Of a stretch of 64,000 nt of DNA, positions 42,249 to 50,485 are shown one piece after another. Under the pieces are notes generated by a model. It worked only from the letters and a program-made list of their open reading frames with translations. It searched no databases and was not told the origin of the DNA. The first letter of the stretch is position 1, and every line of letters starts with the position of its first letter. Source of the stretch: Marinirhabdus sp050859505 (GTDB lineage: Bacteria; Bacteroidota; Bacteroidia; Flavobacteriales; Flavobacteriaceae); assembly GCF_050859505.1 (NCBI RefSeq), contig NZ_CP193934.1, positions 1,116,001 through 1,180,000 of the forward strand, in the 5' to 3' direction. Made by a program: the position numbers and the translations under genes.

Positions 42249-43007
42249 TTGAAAAGAAACGAAGACATATCGCAGGAAGAATTTGAACGTATTGAAAACT
42301 ATCTCAATAACGAGCTTACACCGGATGAGAAAATAACTTTCGAAAAAGCGATACAGGAAGACCCCTCAGTAGGCAAAAAAGTAGCGGAGGTTAAACAACT
42401 TCTATTTGGTATTGAAACTGCAGTGCTGAAAAATGATCTCGATACATATCACGAAGAATTGAACCCAGTAAGAAAGGTACACACTGAACATTCAGATACA
42501 ATTGAGATACCTAAAAAAACCAATACCATGGCACTTGTTTATTCAATGGCTGCGGCCATTGTAATTGCATTTGGGATATTTTGGTTTATGAAAGATTTAA
42601 ATACACCAGAAAGAGTATTTGCAAAACATTTTAAACCAGACCCAGGATTGCCAACGGTTATGAGCACTACAAATGATTATTCTTTTTACGAAGGCATGGT
42701 AGATTATAAACGGAAAGAGTATGGTGTCGCTATTACTAAATGGAAAAAGTTACTCCCTGAAAAAGAAAACAATGATACTCTGGACTATTTTTTAGGTGTA
42801 GCCTATTTAGCTGAAGGCAATGCTGAAAAATCTCTGGAATATTTAGAGCCTACACAAAAATTCAGCAACGGCATTTTTAAAGAAGATGCACCCTATTACA
42901 AGGCTTTGGCAAAAATAAAGCTAGGACAGATTGAGGAAGCAACAAAACTTTTGAAAGCGTATCCTTCAACCAGAAATAAAGAACTATTAAATGATCTCAA
43001 CAAATAA
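42249..43007 (+). CDS. Anti-sigma-like single-TM protein with periplasmic TPR domain
   Basis: The 252-residue protein starts with TTG. Residues 1-60 (DISQEEFERIENYLNNELTPDE) resemble the short helical anti-sigma domain of Bacteroidota. One TM helix is at about 94-113 and the C-terminal part carries TPR-like helices (VAITKWKKLLPEKENNDTLDYFLGVAYLAEGNAEKSLEYL). Topology puts the sigma-binding part in the cytoplasm and the TPRs in the periplasm. It is a candidate substrate or partner of the CHAT protein downstream. Confidence 0.8.
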   Translation: MKRNEDISQEEFERIENYLNNELTPDEKITFEKAIQEDPSVGKKVAEVKQLLFGIETAVLKNDLDTYHEELNPVRKVHTEHSDTIEIPKKTNTMALVYSMAAAIVIAFGIFWFMKDLNTPERVFAKHFKPDPGLPTVMSTTNDYSFYEGMVDYKRKEYGVAITKWKKLLPEKENNDTLDYFLGVAYLAEGNAEKSLEYLEPTQKFSNGIFKEDAPYYKALAKIKLGQIEEATKLLKAYPSTRNKELLNDLNK

Positions 43008-43038
43008 AACCTTCAGATTATTTTGTAACTAAAAAGAT

Positions 43039-46000
43039 ATGGGACACTTTTATAAACATAGCTTTCTCATCATCTTCACTACCTTTTTAGCTTATTCTCC
43101 AAGTAGCTTCGGACAGGATAGTACGCTAGCCGGAACAAAATTAATAGACGCTTATCTCGTTGAAAATCAATTTAAAAAGGCCGATTCGGCTTTGCAGTCT
43201 CAGGTTTCAATATTTAAAAAAAAGAACCAATTAGATTCACTACATCAATATCCTTATTACGTTGGAAAAATTGAAAATGCGAAGGGTAACACAAAAACTG
43301 CAATCCCAAAAGCAGAAACATTTTTAGATGCGCTGCTTGCATCCCGTATCTCGCCGCGTTCCCATTATAAAGCACTTACGGGTATGTCTTTTTTGTACGA
43401 AGAACTTGGCGAAATCCAAAAATCGTTTGATGCTGCCATTGAGGCCAGAGATATTGTATTAAACATGAAAGATGCTACGTATGATGAAAAGGGAGAAGTG
43501 TATTACGGTGCAGGGTATTGTTACTACATCCAAGGAAATTTTGTGGAAGGCAATGTTCAAAATAAAAAAGCACTCGAAAATTTTTCTAATTCTAAAGAAA
43601 AAAATCACGTTAGACTTTCCGATGTAAATAATTTTATTGGCATCGTGATGTGGCGTTCCCAAAAACTGGACAGCGCCCATTATTATTTAGAAAAAGCAAT
43701 TGACCATATTAACCAGACAAAAAAAGACTCCCTTTATAAATTATATGCAACCTCTGGCACAAAATTAAATCTTGCGCTCGTTACGGAAGCTCGCGGCAAT
43801 ATTACAGAAGCCATGCAAACCCTTGAACAATTGATTAAAGATTGTTCGTACTTAGTGAAAAATTCAAAAGATACGTATGTCATCAACCGCTCTCAAAGAC
43901 TTCTGTTAACAGGGGTTTCAAATCTTAGCTCGCTTAACAACCATATTGGAAAAGTGAATCGCGCGCTAGAACTTTCACAGTACGTCTATAATAATAGGGA
44001 TAAAATATATGCACCTAATGATCCCGAAATTGTTAGATCCCTTATTTTACTTGGACAATCTCAAGAGTCTATAAAGGAAATAGATAAGGCAATAAAATCC
44101 TTTGAAGAGGCTTTACAATTATACGAGAACAATCCTGCAGCAGATGTGTATTGGAGCGCAATAGCACATAGTAGTTTGGCAAGCTGCTATGCCTTAAAAG
44201 GCAAAACACAATTGGCTGAAACTACCTATGAAAAAGCCGAAAAGCTATATAAACAGGCTCTCGGCGATAACTTAGACGACACGTATTTAAGTTTTGCCAG
44301 AGATAAAGCCATGTTTTTGGCAAATACTAACAAAAAAGAAGAAGCTATTGCCACGGCTCTAAACGCTTTCCATTATTTAAAAGAAAACGGAGGTGAAAAT
44401 AATATTGACCTTATTGTCCATTACTTAAATGTTGCAAAAGTGTATTACACGGTCAAGGAGTACACCAGATCATTGGAATGGAGTGAAGCAGGTCTTTTTT
44501 TTGTGGATAATTTTTCAAAAAACAAGGAAACAGAACTTGATGCCTTAAGTGCTACCTACCGTAAGCCGTTGTTGTTGTTGGAACACTCACGAGCGCTTTA
44601 CGCACAAAATAACACAAAGGATTCTGTATTTCTAAAAAAAATGCTCCATGAGATGGGCGAGGCTTTTAAAGTTCTTGAAGGTCAAAAAGCATTGGTTTCA
44701 CAGAGTGATAACGTAAATGCGCTGTACGCCAACTTTTCGGGTCTCTATGATTTTACGAAGCAATTGTATCTCGATTTGTACGCTGAAACCCACACTAAAA
44801 AATACCTCACAAAAGTTATTGAAACTCACGAAAAAAGCATGTATTACAACATCCGTTCTAAGTTGATGTTACAGGATAATATTAGTTTTGGGGAAGTTCC
44901 CAAAGCAATTATTAAAAGGGAGGGGAAATTAAAAAAGGCAGCAATTTTGGGAATGAGCCCAAAAGACTCTGCTGGCACCATTGAAGATTTTGTGGCTGCA
45001 AAGGACGAGTATGATAGCTTTTTGGATTCACTGAAAACAGCGTATCCAAAATACTATAAAATGAAATTCGCACCCTTGGACGCTTCGCTTCAAAACCTGC
45101 AAAAATTCATTCCCAAAAACACTACCGTACTTCGGTATTTATTTATAGACGGAGCTCTTTTTGGAATTGTTTTGGACAAAGAAAACAGTACTATCGTTCC
45201 GTTGAAATTTGAAAAAATTAAAGGAAAAATAGAACTATTAAACACTACTCAATTTTCAATAGAAGAAGAAAGCACGCTGCTTTATGAACTCTATCAACAA
45301 CTTTGGGAGCCACTTATTTCCAAGATTCACAATAAAAAAGTAATTATTATCCCAGATAGCGAACTGTTCAACTTAAGTTTTGAAACCCTAACGCCCTCAA
45401 GAATAAAGAGCTATAAAGAGCTGGCCACTACTAGTTTGTTGGCAAAATATTCTATTTCGTATAACTTCAGCCTGTTGCTTTTAGATGAGGACAAAAAGCC
45501 TAGAATGTTTTCTGAAAATTTTGTGGCTTTTGCTCCTGGTTTTTCAACTAAAATGAAGACAGATTATAGCATTTCCGTTACAGATTCTATACATAACGAT
45601 GGTGCCTATCTTACCTTACTACCACAGCCCAACAGTGTAGAATTAGCCGAAAATTATTCTAGGATTTTTAAAGGAAAGTCTTTTTTAAATGAAAATTCTA
45701 CCAAGCAAATTTTTGAAGCCAATGCAGGCGAACATAAAATTATTCACATTGGTACACACGCCGAGAGTAATAATGTAAGCCCAGAATTTTCCCGCCTTAT
45801 TTTTGCGAAAAAAAATTCAGGGAATGAAAGCTATGACGCCAATTCGCTGTATACGTATGAGATATACAATACCAATCTAAGTTCAAACTTGGCCATTTTA
45901 ACTGCCTGCGAAACAGGAAAACCCACCTATCAACCCGGTGAGGGAATGATCTCTTTGGCACACGCGTTTAATTATGCAGGAAGCGAAAGTATCTTGACTA

Positions 46001-46320
46001 GTTTATGGCAAATAGATGAAGAAAGTAGCACGAAAATAATACAGTTTTTTTATGACAATCTTGCTGAGGGGTTGGATAAGGATGAAGCACTCCGGCAAGC
46101 AAAATTAGCCTATCTAGCCGCTGCCGAAGGAAGAACAGCAGCCCCACAATATTGGGCTGGACTTGTATTAATAGGCGATACCAGTCCTGTAGATTTACAA
46201 ACGGGTAATTCTATTTGGTGGTGGGTTTTGGGAATAGGACTCATTATTCTTTTACTATATATGGTTTTTGTACTTCGTAAAAATAATTTGAAGCAGTACT
46301 TCGGAATCAATTTATTGTGA
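43039..46320 (+). CDS. Exported TPR-CHAT protease with C-terminal membrane anchor
   Basis: The 1,093-residue protein has a signal peptide (FLIIFTTFLAYSPSSFGQ), about ten TPR units (30-540), a linker and a CHAT caspase-like domain (about 690-1045). The catalytic pair is intact: His907 in IHIGTHAES and Cys957 in ILTACETGK, then GMISLAHAFNYAGSESILTSLWQIDEES. A C-terminal TM helix (about 1058-1078) precedes a basic tail. The TPR and CHAT parts would thus lie in the periplasm. CHAT enzymes are often activated by partner binding to the TPRs. It is co-transcribed with the sigma and anti-sigma genes. Confidence 0.92.
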   Translation: MGHFYKHSFLIIFTTFLAYSPSSFGQDSTLAGTKLIDAYLVENQFKKADSALQSQVSIFKKKNQLDSLHQYPYYVGKIENAKGNTKTAIPKAETFLDALLASRISPRSHYKALTGMSFLYEELGEIQKSFDAAIEARDIVLNMKDATYDEKGEVYYGAGYCYYIQGNFVEGNVQNKKALENFSNSKEKNHVRLSDVNNFIGIVMWRSQKLDSAHYYLEKAIDHINQTKKDSLYKLYATSGTKLNLALVTEARGNITEAMQTLEQLIKDCSYLVKNSKDTYVINRSQRLLLTGVSNLSSLNNHIGKVNRALELSQYVYNNRDKIYAPNDPEIVRSLILLGQSQESIKEIDKAIKSFEEALQLYENNPAADVYWSAIAHSSLASCYALKGKTQLAETTYEKAEKLYKQALGDNLDDTYLSFARDKAMFLANTNKKEEAIATALNAFHYLKENGGENNIDLIVHYLNVAKVYYTVKEYTRSLEWSEAGLFFVDNFSKNKETELDALSATYRKPLLLLEHSRALYAQNNTKDSVFLKKMLHEMGEAFKVLEGQKALVSQSDNVNALYANFSGLYDFTKQLYLDLYAETHTKKYLTKVIETHEKSMYYNIRSKLMLQDNISFGEVPKAIIKREGKLKKAAILGMSPKDSAGTIEDFVAAKDEYDSFLDSLKTAYPKYYKMKFAPLDASLQNLQKFIPKNTTVLRYLFIDGALFGIVLDKENSTIVPLKFEKIKGKIELLNTTQFSIEEESTLLYELYQQLWEPLISKIHNKKVIIIPDSELFNLSFETLTPSRIKSYKELATTSLLAKYSISYNFSLLLLDEDKKPRMFSENFVAFAPGFSTKMKTDYSISVTDSIHNDGAYLTLLPQPNSVELAENYSRIFKGKSFLNENSTKQIFEANAGEHKIIHIGTHAESNNVSPEFSRLIFAKKNSGNESYDANSLYTYEIYNTNLSSNLAILTACETGKPTYQPGEGMISLAHAFNYAGSESILTSLWQIDEESSTKIIQFFYDNLAEGLDKDEALRQAKLAYLAAAEGRTAAPQYWAGLVLIGDTSPVDLQTGNSIWWWVLGIGLIILLLYMVFVLRKNNLKQYFGINLL

Positions 46321-46526
46321 TTCAAAACTAACTTCTTTTCTTCAATATTAATAGGTTTTCTGAAAAGCTGCCTTCTCAACTAAAAGAGCGCCCCATGTAG
46401 CTTTCATAATTCATCTTGTTTCTTTTTAATCCTGATTCTTTTTCATTAACACATAAACTATTTTAATTCTGGTGATGACATTTTTTAGGTGTTTCGATGT
46501 ATGGATATAATCTAAAATTGAAACAC

Positions 46527-47600
46527 ATGAAAAACAGTATCTTCTTCTTTGTAGTAAGTTTTACCCTCATAGGTTTAAACATTTTTGCACAGGACTTTCA
46601 AGACAATTCTAGAATCACTGCCAGCGATGTATATGTGATGGAGTTTTTTACCCGCCCAGGAGAGTTCGGCACGATTCCACTTTCAGGTCCGTATTATCCA
46701 ATCCCAAATGTAATTACCGGAAATGCATTTACGATGTTGGGAGGGGATTTTAATAATTCTGGAACGCTGTATACATTTGTGTATCAGGATCCAGAGTACT
46801 TATTAGGAACCGTAGACCTTTCTACGGGTGCTGTGAACTATGCAGCAGATGTGTCCGGAGTAGTGAGTACGCAACAGTTCTTGTCGCAACTGTCTTATAA
46901 TGTGACCAATGATACTTTTTATGCAATAAGCCATGATCCCAATAATACGAACGGTTCTCAGCTATATTCCTTAAATATAAGTACAGGAGTATTAACTCCT
47001 GTGGGTCCTTTAAACATAATGCCTAATGCCATAGCATTCGAAATAGACAATAATGGTGTTGCTTATAGTGCAGATGCTGTAACGGGTAATTTTTATACCA
47101 TAGACCTCAACACGGGTGTTGCCACAATGATTGGCAACTCTAACCCAAATGGTTTTTATCCGGTAGGTCAGGGTTTCTCAATAGACCACAGCAATAATAC
47201 CATGTATGCGGTTTTACAAAATAGTGATGGCGTCATACGCAGCCGTTTTTATACAGTAAACTTAACCAACGGCGCACTTACAGACCTTGGTGATGGTAGT
47301 TCCAGAAAATATAGCCTCTTTGCATTAGCTTCCGAAACACTTGGTGTTACCAGCAATAATTTATTTGAAACCAGTATATACCCCAACCCAACCAACGGAA
47401 ACTTTACTATAGATTTAGGGAAAGAGTATACGGATGTAACGATACAGATTTCAAATTTACTAGGGCAGACAATTTCTTCTTCAACATATGCTTCTACAAA
47501 AATAATCGATCAAGAGATTGCTGCTTCTGCAGGGATGTATTTTGTAAATGTGAGTACTGCTGAAGGAAATTCAAAAACATTAAAAATTGTAAAGAAGTAA
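46527..47600 (+). CDS. T9SS-secreted protein with repeated beta-strand domain
   Basis: From the ATG at 46527 the protein has 357 residues with a signal peptide (KNSIFFFVVSFTLIGLNIFAQ). The body looks like a propeller or phytase-like repeat (GTLYTFVYQDPEYLLGTVDLSTGAV, YSLNISTGVLTPVGPL, YTIDLNTGVATMIG). A type A T9SS sorting domain ends it (SIYPNPTNGNFTIDLG... GMYFVNVSTAEGNSKTLKIVKK). It is sent across the outer membrane and anchored or released. Confidence 0.87.
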   Translation: MKNSIFFFVVSFTLIGLNIFAQDFQDNSRITASDVYVMEFFTRPGEFGTIPLSGPYYPIPNVITGNAFTMLGGDFNNSGTLYTFVYQDPEYLLGTVDLSTGAVNYAADVSGVVSTQQFLSQLSYNVTNDTFYAISHDPNNTNGSQLYSLNISTGVLTPVGPLNIMPNAIAFEIDNNGVAYSADAVTGNFYTIDLNTGVATMIGNSNPNGFYPVGQGFSIDHSNNTMYAVLQNSDGVIRSRFYTVNLTNGALTDLGDGSSRKYSLFALASETLGVTSNNLFETSIYPNPTNGNFTIDLGKEYTDVTIQISNLLGQTISSSTYASTKIIDQEIAASAGMYFVNVSTAEGNSKTLKIVKK

Positions 47601-47603
47601 ATA

Positions 47604-48695
47604 ATGGGATTTTATAATCAAGTTGTCAAAATACTATGGATTCTAGCATTAGCTTTTGTTTCCTGTGTAGACGGTGAAAAAAACAGCAATAGCACCCTAA
47701 ATGAAGAAGGGAGTCAAACAATAGCTGCCATGGATAAAAAAGACGTACAAATTGAAACAATACCACAGCTCAAGTATTTCTACAATACCGATAAAAGAAA
47801 CGGAATGGCCACCGAGCGTATTCCGTTTCCAGCGAATTGGGAACAACACAATTCTGGTGAATTTGCTTTTACGGGTCCCAATGGTATTAAAGTATATGGC
47901 GAAGGAGGGCAGTATTATTCGTATTCGAACGACCCTTTGATGATGGAGCTGTATCAAAGAACGGGTGTACACGTAAAATACCCAATGAATATGGAGGAAA
48001 CCATTAATGAAGTTTTGATGCCTATAGCGAAAAAGCTAAACCGAAAGATGGTAAAAAAATATCCTATTCCACAGTTGTTGGAAGGGTATAAAAATTTTTC
48101 TGGAATGATTTTCAAAGTAGCACAAAATCCCACACAATTTAACGCTACTGCAATAGAATGGGTAGACCCAGATGGTACGCGTTGGGTAACGGTCTTTTTT
48201 TATCAATTAGAACAGGGTAAAAACGATGTGCTTTGGGGCTTTCAGGCAGGTGCCGTTGGTGCTCCTAGCGCCTATTTTGAACAAGCAAAACAAGACTATT
48301 TAAATGGAATGCTTAACAAACAAATAAACCCACAATGGATTAACACCATGAACCAGCAAACGGCATATACCATTCAAAAAAGCGAAGAAGCCCACGCAAA
48401 ACGTCAAGCGGAATTTAAAAGAGGAATGGCTGAAAGGCAAAAACAATGGGAAGCAAATCAAGATGCCATATCGCGACGCAATGAAATGGTTTCGGATGTT
48501 ATTCTTGGGAAAGTAAATATTATAGATCCGGATTCTGGCGTAAAAACCAAGATAGACCATAATAACAACCGGTACTGGGTAAACTCACAAAATAAATATA
48601 TAGGTACCAATAACTCCTACGATGATCCCAACAAAAATTACTACTTAAATGGGGAAACCTGGAGAGAATTTAAGATTGATGATTACAAACACTAA
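47604..48695 (+). CDS. Lipoprotein of unknown function
   Basis: The 363-residue protein has a lipoprotein signal (ILWILALAFVSC, Cys21). A globular domain with KVYGEGGQYYSYSNDPLMME and TAIEWVDPDGTRWVTVFFYQ follows, then a charged helical stretch (about 255-290, EEAHAKRQAEFKRGMAERQK) and a C-terminal region IIDPDSGVKTKIDHNNNRYWVN. The family is not recognised. It starts three bases after the T9SS gene, so the two are co-translated. Confidence 0.7.
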   Translation: MGFYNQVVKILWILALAFVSCVDGEKNSNSTLNEEGSQTIAAMDKKDVQIETIPQLKYFYNTDKRNGMATERIPFPANWEQHNSGEFAFTGPNGIKVYGEGGQYYSYSNDPLMMELYQRTGVHVKYPMNMEETINEVLMPIAKKLNRKMVKKYPIPQLLEGYKNFSGMIFKVAQNPTQFNATAIEWVDPDGTRWVTVFFYQLEQGKNDVLWGFQAGAVGAPSAYFEQAKQDYLNGMLNKQINPQWINTMNQQTAYTIQKSEEAHAKRQAEFKRGMAERQKQWEANQDAISRRNEMVSDVILGKVNIIDPDSGVKTKIDHNNNRYWVNSQNKYIGTNNSYDDPNKNYYLNGETWREFKIDDYKH

Positions 48696-48805
48696 GACAC
48701 CTCTTGTTGTTGCTTAACAGATTTGATAAGCTATACATTTCAGCAAGAGGATGAGGTCACATAATTTTTTCAACGCATTACAATAAACCATAAATTTCAA
48801 TTAAG

Positions 48806-50395
48806 ATGAAAAAAAATACTTTTCTAGTTGCATTTTTCGGCTTCATTTTCAGCCTAAGTGCCCAGGATCCCGCCATACAATGGCAAAATACTATTGGGGG
48901 CAGCGATACAGATTTTAGTACTGCTTTTGAGGCAACCACAGACGGCGGCTACATTATAGGGGGCTACTCCACTTCCAACACTTCTGGAGACAAAACGGAA
49001 GATAGCCATGGAGCTACTGATCTTTGGATTGTAAAAATTGACGAAACAGGCAATATTACATGGCAAAACACGATTGGTGGCAGTGGAGACGACTTCCTTA
49101 TTTCCTTAAAACAAACTGCAGATGGTGGCTATATTGTTGGCGCAGGATCCGACTCTAATATTTCAGGCGACAAAACCGAAAATTCTCGTGGAGGACTGGA
49201 TTATTGGATTTTAAAGCTAAACAGCACCGGAGCCATTATGTGGCAGAAAACCTATGGCGGAAACATGCCAGAATTTGATACCTATATTGTGGAAACAACC
49301 GATGGAGGCTATTTTGTAGGAGGATATTCAGATAGTGATGTAAATGGCGATAAAACCGATCCTACAAATGGCCAGCGCGATTATTGGGCATTAAAACTTG
49401 ACAGTACAGGTGTCATTGTTTGGCAAAACAGTATTGGAGGAAGCCTTGTGGACAGACCCCAGGCAGCTTTCGAAACGGCAGATGGCGGGTATATCATTGG
49501 CGGATTTTCAACATCGCCAGCTTCTGGGGATAAATCTGAAAATTCACATGGCGAAAATGATTACTGGATTGTAAAATTAGACGCCACAGGAGCTATTGAA
49601 TGGGAAAATACTATTGGAGGCAGTGAAAGTGATACATTTCGGGATATGATTCAAACGGCAGAGGGTGGTTATTTGGTGGGGGGCTATTCAAAATCTAATA
49701 TTTCAGGAGATAAGGATGAAGATTCCCAAGGCGATTTTGACTATTGGATTGTAAAGCTGGACAGCGCAGGAAATATCTCTTGGCAAAATACCATTGGCGG
49801 TAGCGGAATAGATTATCCGCGGGATGTAAAACAATTAGCAGATGGTAGCTACATGATTGCTGGTTGGTCTAACTCTAATGCCACGGGCGATAAAACCGAA
49901 GATTCTAACGGAGGCTATGATTTCTGGTTGGTAAAATTAAATACAACAGGAGATCTTGTGAGCCAGAACAGTATAGGAGGCGCCGGAGATGAATCTGGCA
50001 CCTACATTATCCCTACAGCAGATGGAGGTTTTGTAATGAATTGTTCTTCAGATTCAAATATATCCGGAGATAAAGGTGATGATAATGAAGGGTTAGATGA
50101 TTACTGGGTTTTTAAAACAACCGACGCTATTCTTGGTTCTTCAACCTACAACTTATCTTCGAAATTAGTAGCCTACCCCAATCCAACCCATGGAAGTTTT
50201 ACCATTAATCTAGACGAAAGCGATGCTGAAATGACCGTAACCATCACAAACATGCTAGGGCAAGTTGTCGCTACACACCTATTTAAAAATGCTCAAACCC
50301 TAATGGTAACATTGCCAAATTCCAGAGGAATGTATTTGGTGCATCTTGAAAATACAAATGGAGAAACGGCTATTTTAAAAATGATAAAAAACTAA
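48806..50395 (+). CDS. T9SS-secreted protein with seven propeller-like repeats
   Basis: The 529-residue protein has a signal peptide (FLVAFFGFIFSLSAQ) and seven repeats of about 61 residues, each of the form WQNTIGGSxxD, then DGGYIIGGYS, then SGDKTEDSxGxxDYWIVKLD. The last repeat (SQNSIGGAGDES) is the most diverged. A type A T9SS sorting domain ends it (LVAYPNPTHGSFTINLD... GMYLVHLENTNGETAILKMIKN). Seven repeats fit a closed seven-bladed propeller exposed at the cell surface. Confidence 0.88.
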   Translation: MKKNTFLVAFFGFIFSLSAQDPAIQWQNTIGGSDTDFSTAFEATTDGGYIIGGYSTSNTSGDKTEDSHGATDLWIVKIDETGNITWQNTIGGSGDDFLISLKQTADGGYIVGAGSDSNISGDKTENSRGGLDYWILKLNSTGAIMWQKTYGGNMPEFDTYIVETTDGGYFVGGYSDSDVNGDKTDPTNGQRDYWALKLDSTGVIVWQNSIGGSLVDRPQAAFETADGGYIIGGFSTSPASGDKSENSHGENDYWIVKLDATGAIEWENTIGGSESDTFRDMIQTAEGGYLVGGYSKSNISGDKDEDSQGDFDYWIVKLDSAGNISWQNTIGGSGIDYPRDVKQLADGSYMIAGWSNSNATGDKTEDSNGGYDFWLVKLNTTGDLVSQNSIGGAGDESGTYIIPTADGGFVMNCSSDSNISGDKGDDNEGLDDYWVFKTTDAILGSSTYNLSSKLVAYPNPTHGSFTINLDESDAEMTVTITNMLGQVVATHLFKNAQTLMVTLPNSRGMYLVHLENTNGETAILKMIKN

Positions 50396-50450
50396 TAGGA
50401 TCATTTAAAACCTAGTTTTATGAGGTGGTTCGAAATCGGTCCTGAATAAG

Positions 50451-50478
50451 AAGTCCAGCTGGAAAGCTGGGCTTTTTT
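50451..50478 (+). terminator. Rho-independent terminator after the propeller gene
   Basis: AAGTCCAGC (50451-50459) and GCTGGGCTT (50466-50474), with one G-T pair and a six-base loop, end in a T-run. It lies between convergent genes, eight bases from the receptor stop. Confidence 0.8.
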
Positions 50479-50485
50479 GAAGAAT

